Assembly: GCA_964633205.1 (NCBI GenBank)
Contig: CAZWFN010000026.1
Location: 1-54,840 of the forward strand
Reading direction: 5' to 3'
Length of the DNA: 54,840 bases
Source: CAYVQE01 sp964633205
GTDB taxonomy: Bacteria > Myxococcota > B64-G9
The notes beneath the pieces were generated by a model that searched no databases, was not told the DNA's origin, and worked only from the letters and a program-made list of their open reading frames with translations. Position numbers and translations under genes: made by a program. Shown in pieces: positions 19,052-29,996 of the stretch. The number at the start of each line of letters is the position of its first letter. Positions within the stretch are counted from its first letter, which is position 1.

Positions 19052-19945
19052 ATGCGTGCGTTGCGCCGGGTTCGGCTGCTGGGGCTGGTAGGGCTGATCG
19101 GGCTGTTGCCGGCCGGGGCCGCGGCCCAGTCCGGCTTCGCCGCCGATCGGCTGCAGCCCTGCCTGGTGCGCTCCGGGCTGCTGGCCAGCTGCGATCCGCG
19201 CCTGCCGGCCGGGCCCTGGCTGTTGGCGGCCCAGGCCGACTACGCCCACCACCTGCTGGGCATAGCCGAGGGCGCCGGCGAACCCACCCGCTGGGCCATC
19301 GAACGCCGCTGGACGCTGCGGGCCGAGCTGGGCTGGCGGCCCGGCCGCCAGCTGCTGCTGGCCGCCGGGCTCGACGGGGTGGCCGACCAGCACGGCCGGC
19401 TGACCGACGCCCGCGGCGCCGCGCTGCGCGCCGGGCCGGCCCGCGGCCGCAGCTGGCTGGCCGCCCTGTGGAGCCCGCTGCCGCCGGGGCTGGACTGGGC
19501 GCTGGGGTTGGAGTCGCGGCTGGTCTTTCCCAGCCCCGACCGGCAGGGCCTGGCCGGTCCCGACCGGCTGCGCTGGGAGCTGGGCCTGCTGGCATCGGCG
19601 CGTCTGGGCCCGCTGCGGCCGCTGCTCGCCGTGGGCCTGGTGCTGGGCGAACGGGCCCGCTTCCGCGATCTGCGGCGCGGCCCGAGCTTGCGCTTTGCGA
19701 CTGGAATGGAATGGGATTTCGAAATCGTGCCGCTGGCCGCCAGCATCGAATTGCACGGCCTGACCCCGCTGGCGCCGCCCTCGGCCGCGGCGGTCGACCA
19801 GTGCCTGGAATGGCTGGCGGGCCTGCGGCTCGGCCCGCTGCACGGCGCGGAGCTGCGGCTGGGCCTGGGTGTGGGCCTGCTGGGTCCCGGCGCCCCGACC
19901 GTGCGGGCCATCACCGCGCTGCGGCTGCAGATTCCGCAGCGCTGA
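19052..19945 (+). CDS. Exported protein, likely outer-membrane beta-barrel
   Basis: 297 residues from ATG 19052, chosen because it gives a classic signal peptide (MRALRRVRLLGLVGLIGLLPAGAAAQ). After it the sequence is made of alternating strands with many Trp, Leu, Arg and Gly residues (WLLAAQADYAHHLLG, WTLRAELGWRPGRQLLLAAGLDG, LRWELGLLASARLGPLRPLLAVGLVLGE), as in Gram-negative outer-membrane barrels. No enzyme motif is present. There is no good ribosome site, so the start is uncertain; GTG 19010 is the longest option. It stands alone between a divergent glmU and the S1C protease 114 bp downstream. Specific function is unknown. Confidence 0.7.
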   Translation: MRALRRVRLLGLVGLIGLLPAGAAAQSGFAADRLQPCLVRSGLLASCDPRLPAGPWLLAAQADYAHHLLGIAEGAGEPTRWAIERRWTLRAELGWRPGRQLLLAAGLDGVADQHGRLTDARGAALRAGPARGRSWLAALWSPLPPGLDWALGLESRLVFPSPDRQGLAGPDRLRWELGLLASARLGPLRPLLAVGLVLGERARFRDLRRGPSLRFATGMEWDFEIVPLAASIELHGLTPLAPPSAAAVDQCLEWLAGLRLGPLHGAELRLGLGVGLLGPGAPTVRAITALRLQIPQR

Positions 19946-20059
19946 GCCGCCGGGCGGTCGAAAAAGACACCCCCAAAAAAGAATGTTTTCGGTTATCATG
20001 GCGTCCAAACCCCATGGACGCAGCGATCCGACCGTGGACGCCAAGCAGGAGGATTTCCG

Positions 20060-21229
20060 ATGCTCGACGCCAAGATGCGAACCAGCCTGGCCGTGGCCGC
20101 CTGCCTGCTGCTCAGCGGCACGCTGGCCGCCGCCCGCATGAGCCCGCGCCAGATCTACCTGAACAAGGCGCCCGGCGTGGTGCTGATCGTGGCCGCCCAC
20201 AAGGGCTCCTCGTCGGCCTCGGCCGGCACCGGCTCCATCATCCAGCCCGATGGCAAGGTCATCACCAACAGCCACGTGGTCTTCGACGCCGATTCCAAAA
20301 AGGTCTATCCGGTCATCCACGTGTTCCTGAAGCCGGACCAGCTCTCCGGCGACATGAACAAGGACTTGAGCCGCCACTTCACCGCCGAGGTGCTGGCCCA
20401 CGACCAGCAGTTCGACCTGGCGCTGCTGCAGATCAAGAGCCCGCCGGCCGACCTGACCGTGATGACCCTGGGCGATCCGGGCCAGCTCGGGCCGGGCGAC
20501 GAGACCATCGCCATCGGCCATCCGGAACAGGGCGGGCTGTGGACCATCACCCGCGGGGTGATCGGCGCCGAGTTCCAGAACTTCAAGGGCGTGCCGGGCA
20601 AGCACGTGTTCCAGATGGACACCAGCCTCAACCGCGGCAACTCGGGCGGGCCCATGTTCGACGTGCGCGGCTACCAGGTCGGGGTCAACACCGCCATCGC
20701 CCGCAAGGGCGCCGATGGCGTGGCCATCACCGGGGTGAACTTCGCGCTCAAGGCATCGGTGGTCAAGCGCTGGATAGGCCAACAGGGCGTGGAGCTGGCC
20801 TACGGCACCCAGCCGCTGCGCGAGCAGCGGGTGGCGGTGGCCGACGCCAGCCCGCCGGCCGCCGAGCCGGCCCCGCCGCCGGCCACCCCCGAGCGCCAGC
20901 CCGAGCCCGAGGCCGCGGTGCCCGACCGCCACGGCGGCAAGACCTACCGCGACCCGGACGGCCGCGGCGCGATCACGGTCGGGGCCGATCCCGCGGCCGA
21001 GCCGGGCGAGGAGTACGTGCCGGCGCGCCAGGATCCGCCGGCCACCGCCGCCGGCCGGCGCACCAAGGCCAAGCGGCGGCCGCTGCGCTTCCGCACCCAC
21101 TACCGGCTGCCGCCGCGGCCTTACACCTACCGCAAGCTGATGACCGCGGTCGACAAGGTCCGCGCCCGCTCCCAGGACGCTCTCGAAGATCTCGAACGCG
21201 AGATGCGCCGCCACGGCCACCGCCATTGA
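20060..21229 (+). CDS. Periplasmic S1C (HtrA-like) trypsin-type serine protease
   Basis: 389 residues with a signal peptide (TSLAVAACLLLSGTLAAA). The protease domain (about 30-240) keeps the triad: His in ITNSHVVF, Asp in QQFDLALLQI and Ser in RGNSGGPMF, with the GTGSII entry strand. No PDZ domain is visible, unlike DegP or DegS. Instead there is a Pro/Ala-rich linker and a basic C-terminal region (TKAKRRPLRFRTHYRLPPRPYTY, then an Arg/Glu-rich helix). ATG 20060 has AGGAGG seven bases before it. The enzyme should act on envelope proteins; the substrate is not evident. It is likely a single-gene unit, since the following gene is convergent. Confidence 0.9.
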   Translation: MLDAKMRTSLAVAACLLLSGTLAAARMSPRQIYLNKAPGVVLIVAAHKGSSSASAGTGSIIQPDGKVITNSHVVFDADSKKVYPVIHVFLKPDQLSGDMNKDLSRHFTAEVLAHDQQFDLALLQIKSPPADLTVMTLGDPGQLGPGDETIAIGHPEQGGLWTITRGVIGAEFQNFKGVPGKHVFQMDTSLNRGNSGGPMFDVRGYQVGVNTAIARKGADGVAITGVNFALKASVVKRWIGQQGVELAYGTQPLREQRVAVADASPPAAEPAPPPATPERQPEPEAAVPDRHGGKTYRDPDGRGAITVGADPAAEPGEEYVPARQDPPATAAGRRTKAKRRPLRFRTHYRLPPRPYTYRKLMTAVDKVRARSQDALEDLEREMRRHGHRH

Positions 21230-21280
21230 GCCGAAGCCCCCCGGCCCGCACAGCGCTGGTCGACTGCCGGCGAACGCGGC

Positions 21281-22066
21281 TCAGCCGTGCTTGAAGGTCG
21301 GCTTGCGTTTTTCCAAAAAGGCCTTGGTGCCCTCGGCCTTGTCCGCGGTGGCACAGCACAGACCGAACAGGCTGGCCTCCAGATGCAGGCCCTCGTCCAA
21401 GGTACAGGCCAGACCGCGGTGGACGGCGGTCATGCAGTGGCGCACGACGGGCGCGCTCTTGGACGCGATCTTGTCCGCCAGGGCCCGGGCGGCCGGCTGC
21501 AGCTCGTCGGGCGCGAGCACCCGGTTGACCAGCCCCAGCTGGTGGGCCTGCTCGGCGTCGATCGGATCGCCGGTCAGCACCAACTCCAGGCAGCGACCCT
21601 CGCCCACCAGCCGCGCCAGCCGCTGGGTGCCGCCGAAGCCGGGAATGATGCCCAGGTTGATCTCGGGCTGGCCCAGCTTGGCCTTGCTCGAGGCCAGCCG
21701 AATATGACAGGCCATGGCAATCTCGCAACCGCCGCCCAGGGCGAAGCCGTTGATGGCGGCGATGACCGGCTTGCCCAGGCTCTCGATACGCGCCAACACC
21801 CGCTGGCCGCGGCGGGCGAAGGCCAGGCCCTGCTCGGGGCCCAGGGTGGCCAGCTCGTTGATGTCGGCCCCGGCGATGAAAGCCTTGTCGCCGGCACCGG
21901 TGAACACCACCGCGCGGATGCCGTCGTCTTCGCCCAGCGCGGTGAAGGCGGCTTCGAGCTCGGCCAGGGTTTGGCCGTTCAGCGCGTTGAGTACCTTGGG
22001 CCGGTTCAGCGTCACCACGGCCACCGGCGCATCTTTTTCAACCAGGATGTTCTCGTATTCGGACAC
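21281..22066 (-). CDS. Enoyl-CoA hydratase / crotonase
   Basis: 261 residues from GTG 22066, which has GAGGAGG five bases upstream. The crotonase fold is complete: substrate loop AFIAGADINEL, oxyanion-hole region NGFALGGGCEIAMACHIRLAS, and QPEINLGIIPGFGGTQRLARLVG. Both catalytic glutamates of true hydratases are kept (Glu in GGCEIAM and in QPEINLG), so hydration of trans-2-enoyl-CoA to 3-hydroxyacyl-CoA is expected in beta-oxidation or butyrate-type metabolism. Substrate length cannot be told. It lies 29 bp after the exported-protein gene on the same strand, so it may be the last gene of a short operon. Confidence 0.93.
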   Translation of the reverse strand: MSEYENILVEKDAPVAVVTLNRPKVLNALNGQTLAELEAAFTALGEDDGIRAVVFTGAGDKAFIAGADINELATLGPEQGLAFARRGQRVLARIESLGKPVIAAINGFALGGGCEIAMACHIRLASSKAKLGQPEINLGIIPGFGGTQRLARLVGEGRCLELVLTGDPIDAEQAHQLGLVNRVLAPDELQPAARALADKIASKSAPVVRHCMTAVHRGLACTLDEGLHLEASLFGLCCATADKAEGTKAFLEKRKPTFKHG

Positions 22067-22095
22067 GACGACCTCCTCGGCGGTGGTTGTTCGGT

Positions 22096-22857
22096 TCACT
22101 CCGTGTCGGCGGCGCGCAGTGCCGGCATGGGGCCGGGCTCGACCCGCTCGTAGTCGGCCGGCACCCGAAACAGCGCGGCGTCCATCGGACCGGACTCGAT
22201 CGAGCGCACCCGGGTGGTGCTGACCAGCTTCTGGTCCGAGACCTCCATGGTGGTTTGCATCTCGATCGGCAGCCCCTCGAGCTGCTCGACGAAATCGCCG
22301 AGACGGCCCAGGGCAGCGGTCAGCCCCAAGTTCTGCATCAGCCGCAGCCAGGCGGCGAAATCCAGCTCGGCCTCGGTGGCCAACCACAGCTCGCTGCGCA
22401 CCGGCACCGGGCCGTCCTGCTCGAACATCCACTGGCGACAAGTCCAACGGCCGATCTGGCGCACCTCGCCGGTAGGCTGCAGCCGCGGCTCGGCCCGCGG
22501 ATCGTTCAAGCCGCTGGCAGACAGCCGCAGCGCCACCAGGCGCCGGTAGTCCGACAGGGCCAGCTCGATCACCTGCGGTTCGGGCCCCGGCATCAGGGCG
22601 ATGCGCTGGTTCGCCAGGTCCAGGATCGACACCGTGCGCTGGTCCCCGTAGCGCACCTCGTTGCGCACCACCCGTTCGGTGAAGCAGATGCGCTGGCGGC
22701 CCTCGATCGCCGGCTGACCCGGGGTGCGCTCGCGCACCACCTCCTGCTCGATGCAGGTGGCGGCCACCTGCTCGGCGGCGGCCGGCTCCTCGGCGACGGC
22801 CGGCTCGGCCGCGGCGGCCAGAAGCCCGACCGCCGTCACCATCCATCTCGTCCGCAC
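22096..22857 (-). CDS. Exported protein, DUF4412-like
   Basis: 253 residues from GTG 22857, which has GGGGAGG six bases upstream and restores a basic N-terminus before the signal peptide (TRWMVTAVGLLAAAAEPAVA). ATG 22842 is the alternative. The mature part (RQRICFTERVVRNEVRYGDQRTVSILDLANQRIALM ... GRWTCRQWMFEQDGPVPVRSELWLATE) has the order seen in DUF4412-type proteins: a strand set with a 'type of record it changes' pattern, then a Cys/Trp segment. No enzyme motif is visible. It lies between the FAD oxidoreductase (89 bp upstream) and crotonase (29 bp downstream). Role unknown; the family call is tentative. Confidence 0.7.
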   Translation of the reverse strand: MRTRWMVTAVGLLAAAAEPAVAEEPAAAEQVAATCIEQEVVRERTPGQPAIEGRQRICFTERVVRNEVRYGDQRTVSILDLANQRIALMPGPEPQVIELALSDYRRLVALRLSASGLNDPRAEPRLQPTGEVRQIGRWTCRQWMFEQDGPVPVRSELWLATEAELDFAAWLRLMQNLGLTAALGRLGDFVEQLEGLPIEMQTTMEVSDQKLVSTTRVRSIESGPMDAALFRVPADYERVEPGPMPALRAADTE

Positions 22858-22902
22858 CGAAAGCCTCCCCGGCCCGGTTCGCGTCGCAGCCGGACCGCCC
22901 GC

Positions 22903-22931
22903 AAGGTAGCAGCCCGCCCACGGCCGGTCAA
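22903..22931 (-). promoter_or_regulatory. Possible promoter for exported protein-crotonase pair
   Basis: On the minus strand TTGACC (22926-22931), 17-bp spacer, TACCTT (22903-22908), placed about 45 bp before GTG 22857. The -10 is weak. Confidence 0.35.
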
Positions 22932-22946
22932 CACGGACGGTGCCGA

Positions 22947-24332
<1,386 letters not shown>

Positions 24333-24417
24333 CGCGACCCCCTTTTGCCCGCTGGCGCGAAACGCCCCACCAGTCTCGCAGGCAACCCGTGCGCTTGGCA
24401 AGCAAGACAGTTGGGCT

Positions 24418-24545
24418 CCCCTGATTTCCCACCTCGGCCGCGATCTCTGCGTCAGACCGGCGGATTCAATGCTCGACGTAGATGACTACGACTCCGCTTG
24501 AATCCGCCAGTCTTCCTTGACCTCGCAGCCGATCTGGGAAATCAG
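24418..24545. mobile_element. MITE-like palindromic element
   Basis: Terminal arms ctgatttccca (24421-24431) and tgggaaatcag (24535-24545) are perfect inverted repeats. An inner pair ggcggattcaa (24459-24469) and ttgaatccgcc (24498-24508) is also perfect, and the apex cgtag-atga-ctacg (24476-24489) closes the hairpin. The whole 125 bp can fold as one long imperfect stem. The first 34 bases (24418-24451) recur without change at 54787-54820. No transposase or open gene is inside. It fills most of the 330-bp gap between the divergent FAD oxidoreductase and mtnA. I read it as a non-autonomous miniature element or REP/BIME-like repeat. Confidence 0.65.
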
Positions 24546-24662
24546 ACAGATAGTACTGGGAGATCCTGGGCTCCACACCGCTGCGGCCGAGCGAAGCAGC
24601 CAGTTGATCTGGGGGGCCCCGGCGACTACCATGATCGTCCGCAAGCCGAGGGAGGTGACCGC

Positions 24663-25712
<1,050 letters not shown>

Positions 25713-25761
25713 CCCTGCTATCCCGGGCAGATGGGATGCACGCCGGCGCCCCGGTTTTTCC

Positions 25762-25790
25762 TTGACAGCCGCCGGGAAACCCAATAAATT
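25762..25790 (+). promoter_or_regulatory. Sigma70-like promoter for rplU-rpmA
   Basis: A perfect TTGACA (25762-25767), 17-bp spacer and TAAATT (25785-25790). The predicted start near 25797 is just before a strong leader hairpin. Confidence 0.65.
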
Positions 25791-25798
25791 CTTGCCCC

Positions 25799-25820
25799 CT
25801 GGAAAGATAAGACTTTCCAG
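25799..25820 (+). promoter_or_regulatory. Leader hairpin upstream of rplU
   Basis: The arms ctggaaag (25799-25806) and ctttccag (25813-25820) pair perfectly over 8 bp with a 6-base loop (ataaga). The hairpin would sit at the very 5' end of the mRNA, about 60 nt before the L21 start. It has no T tract, so it is not an intrinsic terminator. Candidates are an L21-type autoregulatory leader or an RNA-stabilising 5' stem. Confidence 0.55.
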
Positions 25821-25880
25821 TCGAGTCGGGTCCGGCCGAAGCGCTTCGGGCATCGGCCTGCGGTTCAAGGAGTGAGCATC

Positions 25881-26201
25881 ATGTACGCGGTGGTCAGAAC
25901 GGGCGGCAAGCAGTACCGGGTGGCCGAAGGCGACCAGATCCAGATCGAGCGCATCGATGGCACCGTCGGCGAGGAGATCGATTTCGACGATGTGCTCATG
26001 ATCGGCGGCGGCGAGGACGCCCAGATCGGCACGCCCCGGGTGGAGGGGGCCAAGGTCTCCGGCCGCATCCTGGCGCAGGATCGGGCCAAGAAGATCACGG
26101 TCTTCAAGTTCAAGCGGCGCAAGGGCTACCAGCGCAAGCAGGGCCACCGCCAGAACATCACCCGGGTGCAGATCACCGGCATCCAGGCCGCCGGGGCCTG
26201 A
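25881..26201 (+). CDS. rplU: 50S ribosomal protein L21
   Basis: 106 residues from ATG 25881 (AAGGAG nine bases upstream; the in-frame GTG 25872 adds three residues). The opening MYAVVRTGGKQYRVAEGD and the ending KKITVFKFKRRKGYQRKQGHRQNITRVQITGI are diagnostic for L21, which binds 23S rRNA in the large subunit. It leads the classic rplU-rpmA-obgE order. The leader contains a promoter and a hairpin. Confidence 0.98.
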   Translation: MYAVVRTGGKQYRVAEGDQIQIERIDGTVGEEIDFDDVLMIGGGEDAQIGTPRVEGAKVSGRILAQDRAKKITVFKFKRRKGYQRKQGHRQNITRVQITGIQAAGA

Positions 26202-26223
26202 GGTCGGGCAGGGAGCGAGAACC

Positions 26224-26484
26224 ATGGCACACAAAAAAGGACAGGGCGCCACCCGCAACGGACGCGACAGCGCGGGCCAGCGGCGCGGGATCAAGCGTTT
26301 CGGCGGGCAGCCGGTTCGCGCCGGCAATATCCTGGTGCGCCAGCTGGGCACCCGCATCCACCCCGGACGCAACGTGGGCATGGGCCGCGACTACACCCTG
26401 TTCGCCCTGACCGACGGTGTGGTGCAGTACGGCCGCCAGGGCCGCAAGCGCCGGCAGGCCTGGATCGAGCCGGCCGCCGACTGA
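26224..26484 (+). CDS. rpmA: 50S ribosomal protein L27
   Basis: 86 residues beginning MAHKKGQGATRNGRDS, the conserved N-terminus that reaches toward the peptidyl-transferase centre. The middle RFGGQPVRAGNILVRQLGTRIHPG and the end GRDYTLFALTDGVVQYG match the family. There is no N-terminal extension of the kind cleaved in Firmicutes. It lies 22 bp after rplU, and an intrinsic terminator follows. Confidence 0.98.
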   Translation: MAHKKGQGATRNGRDSAGQRRGIKRFGGQPVRAGNILVRQLGTRIHPGRNVGMGRDYTLFALTDGVVQYGRQGRKRRQAWIEPAAD

Positions 26485-26512
26485 GCCACAGGTCCGCAGA
26501 AGGTGCTTTTCG

Positions 26513-26542
26513 AGCCACGGCGCCCCTGCCGTGGCTTTTTTT
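26513..26542 (+). terminator. Rho-independent terminator after rpmA
   Basis: The arms agccacgg (26513-26520) and ccgtggct (26529-26536) with an 8-base loop are followed by seven T residues (26536-26542). It lies between rpmA and obgE, so it should lower or stop read-through into obgE. Confidence 0.85.
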
Positions 26543-26565
26543 GGGCCCTTCGGACAAGGGCATTC

Positions 26566-27573
26566 ATGAACTTCGTGGACGAGGTCGAGATCGAGGTCCG
26601 GTCGGGTCGCGGCGGCGACGGCTGTATCTCGTTTCGCCGCGAGCGCTACCGGCCCCGCGGCGGGCCGGACGGCGGCGACGGCGGCCGCGGCGGCAGCGTG
26701 GTGCTCGAGGCCGACGAGGGACTGTCCACCCTGCTCGACCAGCGCTACACCCCCGCCTACCGGGCCCGCAACGGCCAGCCCGGCATGGGCTCCGATCGCT
26801 ACGGCGCCTCGGCCAAGGACGTGATCGTGCGGGTGCCGGTCGGCACCCTGGTCTTCGACGCCGCCAGAGGCGAGCAGCTGGCCGACCTGGACCAGCACCA
26901 GGCCCGGGTGGTGGCCGCCCGCGGCGGCGCCGGCGGCCGCGGCAACATCCACTTCAAGACCTCGACCCAGCAAGCGCCGCACCGGGCCGAGCCGGGCCAG
27001 CCGGGCGAGCAGCGCCGGCTGCGGCTGGAGCTGAAGCTGCTGGCCGACGTGGGCGTGGTCGGCCACCCCAACACCGGCAAGTCGACCCTGGTGGCCCGGC
27101 TCAGCCGGGCGCGGCCCAAGATCGCCGACTACCCCTTCACCACCCTGGCGCCCACCCTGGGGGTGGTGCCGTTGGGCGAGCACAGCTCCTTCGTCATGGC
27201 CGACGTGCCGGGCCTGATCGCCGGCGCCGCCGAGGGCCACGGTTTGGGCCACCGCTTTTTGCGCCACGTGGAGCGCTGCCGGCTGCTGATCCACCTGACC
27301 ACCTGGCTGCCCGGCGATCCGCCCGGGGCCGAGCCGCTGATCGCCCGGCTGCAGCAGCTCGAGCGCGAGATGCAACGCTACGATCCGGAGCTGGCCGCCA
27401 AGCCGCGCATCATCGCCGTGTCCAAGCTCGACCTGGCCGAGGTGCGCGAGTCGCTGGCCGGAGTGCGCCGGCACCTGACCGAGCGCGGCGACGACCTGGT
27501 CGCCTTCTCGGCCGCCACCGGCGAAGGCCTCGACGCGCTGCTGCGCGCGATACAGGCGAGCGGTGCGACGTGA
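26566..27573 (+). CDS. obgE: Obg-family GTPase
   Basis: 335 residues from ATG 26566. The Obg fold (1-158) is Gly-rich (FVDEVEIEVRSGRGGDGCISFRRERY, then GPDGGDGGRGGSV). The G domain has G1 GHPNTGKST, G3 DVPGLIAGA with the following AAEGHGLGHRFLRHVERC, and G4 as SKLD instead of NKxD. There is no C-terminal OCT domain. Obg proteins bind the 50S subunit and couple ribosome maturation to growth state. It is separated from rpmA by a terminator only 24 bp upstream; a separate promoter was not identified. The Ser in G4 is a variant, which may or may not lower guanine selectivity. Confidence 0.96.
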   Translation: MNFVDEVEIEVRSGRGGDGCISFRRERYRPRGGPDGGDGGRGGSVVLEADEGLSTLLDQRYTPAYRARNGQPGMGSDRYGASAKDVIVRVPVGTLVFDAARGEQLADLDQHQARVVAARGGAGGRGNIHFKTSTQQAPHRAEPGQPGEQRRLRLELKLLADVGVVGHPNTGKSTLVARLSRARPKIADYPFTTLAPTLGVVPLGEHSSFVMADVPGLIAGAAEGHGLGHRFLRHVERCRLLIHLTTWLPGDPPGAEPLIARLQQLEREMQRYDPELAAKPRIIAVSKLDLAEVRESLAGVRRHLTERGDDLVAFSAATGEGLDALLRAIQASGAT

Positions 27574-27613
27574 GCAAGGGCGAACCCACCGGCAGATGTG
27601 CCCGAATTGGTTC

Positions 27614-28543
27614 TCAGTCCGCTCGATGGCGAAAGACCAGGGCACAGTTGCGCTCAGCGCCCATTTCAGTGCCCACCGCCCAGACCTCCTGGGCCGAGCT
27701 GCCATGCACGGCGGTGAACATGCGCAGGAAAGGGCTGCCGATGGTCTGGTGGGTGACCTCGTGCCAGCCTTGGCCGTCGAAGTGTGCGATGGAACCGGCG
27801 CTTCCCACTCCCCAGATGTCGTCGCTGGTTGCGCCCCATAGAGCGGCCAGTTCGCCCACGAAGTTGTGGTTTTCGTAGGTTGTCCAGCTCTCGCCGTCGA
27901 AGTGAGCCGCCTCGCTGCTTTCGGCCACGAGCCACACATCATCGCCCGAGAATCCAAACACCTGGCCGTCTCCGCCCCAGATGCCGGTGTCGACCTCCTC
28001 CCAGGTGCTGCCGTTGAAATGGCACGTTCCGAAGGTGCCCTGGGTCCAGATGTCGTTCTCGGAAAAACCGAAAATCGAGGAATTGGAGCTACAGGGGATG
28101 CTGGTCCGGGTCCAGGACTCCCCATCCCACTGCAAGACCGAAGCGCTGTCGCCCACGATCCAGAGGCGGTCGGGCGGCATCCCCCAGATGGCGGTGGCGT
28201 CTTGCATGCCCTGGGCTCCCAGATCGGTGGTCGTCAAATTGCTGCCATCCCAGTGCAACAGGCTGTCACCTCCTGCGATCCAGAGATCATCCGGCGAGAA
28301 GCCCCAGATGGACATGAACTGGGCATGGGAATCCGCAGTCTGTTGCGTCCAATCCGTCCCGTCGAACCGCTGGATGGTCCCGCCAACCACCCAGACGTCA
28401 TCCGGCCCGAACACCCACAGGTCGTTGAGCGAATACATATCCTCGAACGCGGCCTCCTCGTACCAAGAACTGCCGCTGCCGCCCGAACAGCCGACGAGCA
28501 CAGGCAAGATGACCGATAGCGTCGCCATTCCGATCGATTTCAC
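27614..28543 (-). CDS. Lipoprotein with DDxW beta-propeller-like repeats
   Basis: 309 residues from GTG 28543 (AAGGGG six bases upstream). The signal MATLSVILPVLVGC ends in a lipobox. Seven or so repeats of about 40 residues follow, each with a (G/N)D(D/I)(V/L)W(V/I)xG core (PDDVWVVGG, PDDLWIAGG, SENDIWTQG, GDDVWLVAE, SDDIWGVGS, QEVWAVGT). The mid-repeat pattern HFDG..W recurs. This is the layout of deltaproteobacterial surface proteins thought to form a propeller. The gene looks less G+C-rich than its neighbours, which may mean transfer; it was not measured. It is convergent with obgE. Function unknown. Confidence 0.8.
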   Translation of the reverse strand: MKSIGMATLSVILPVLVGCSGGSGSSWYEEAAFEDMYSLNDLWVFGPDDVWVVGGTIQRFDGTDWTQQTADSHAQFMSIWGFSPDDLWIAGGDSLLHWDGSNLTTTDLGAQGMQDATAIWGMPPDRLWIVGDSASVLQWDGESWTRTSIPCSSNSSIFGFSENDIWTQGTFGTCHFNGSTWEEVDTGIWGGDGQVFGFSGDDVWLVAESSEAAHFDGESWTTYENHNFVGELAALWGATSDDIWGVGSAGSIAHFDGQGWHEVTHQTIGSPFLRMFTAVHGSSAQEVWAVGTEMGAERNCALVFRHRAD

Positions 28544-28581
28544 GAGAAGCCCCTTTCGATCGTCGCCGAAGTGATTTCGCC

Positions 28582-28590
28582 ATTGTATCA
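28582..28590 (-). promoter_or_regulatory. Extended -10 promoter for DDxW lipoprotein
   Basis: On the minus strand TG-A-TACAAT, an extended -10 box, sits about 40 bp before GTG 28543. No clear -35 is visible. Confidence 0.45.
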
Positions 28591-28784
28591 CGCCGAGCAG
28601 GCACCCGGCATCATCGCGAAAGACCACGAGCAGGGCTGTCTCCAGCCGCCAAAAGGCCCCAGGTCCCAGGGGGATGCCCCCAGACGCCAGGCACCCCGAC
28701 GCGCTACAGCGCGCGATACAAAGCAGCCCGGCCTTCGCGGGCCGCAGCGATTGATCGACGCCGCGGCGCGGCCGGGCTTTCGGT

Positions 28785-29822
<1,038 letters not shown>

Positions 29823-29828
29823 GTGCCG

Positions 29829-29857
29829 ACCGTAGCCCGCCGCCTCCCAACGGTCAA
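29829..29857 (-). promoter_or_regulatory. Promoter for SIS isomerase, possibly leaderless
   Basis: On the minus strand TTGACC (29852-29857), 17-bp spacer, TACGGT (29829-29834). The predicted start would be at or within a base or two of ATG 29822, giving a leaderless message. Confidence 0.4.
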
Positions 29858-29943
29858 GAATGCAGCCGCGACAGGATGACCCACCCAGCTCTTGGGCGGT
29901 CCCGAATCCGGGCGCACAGCGTCTGGGCGCGGCAGCAGCCGGA

Positions 29944-29952
29944 TGCTATACT
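29944..29952 (+). promoter_or_regulatory. Extended -10 promoter for 29997 gene
   Basis: TG-C-TATACT, a strong extended -10 box, about 45 bp before ATG 29997. It would give a leader of about 38 nt that includes the G-rich ribosome site. No clear -35. Confidence 0.55.
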
Positions 29953-29996
29953 ATTGCAACGAACATTTCAGATGAGCGCGAAAGGGGGTCTGGCGG

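Noticed and set aside
25735..25760. Terminator after mtnA
   Set aside because: A short G+C stretch before five T, but only a 4-bp stem could be drawn, and it overlaps the rplU promoter.
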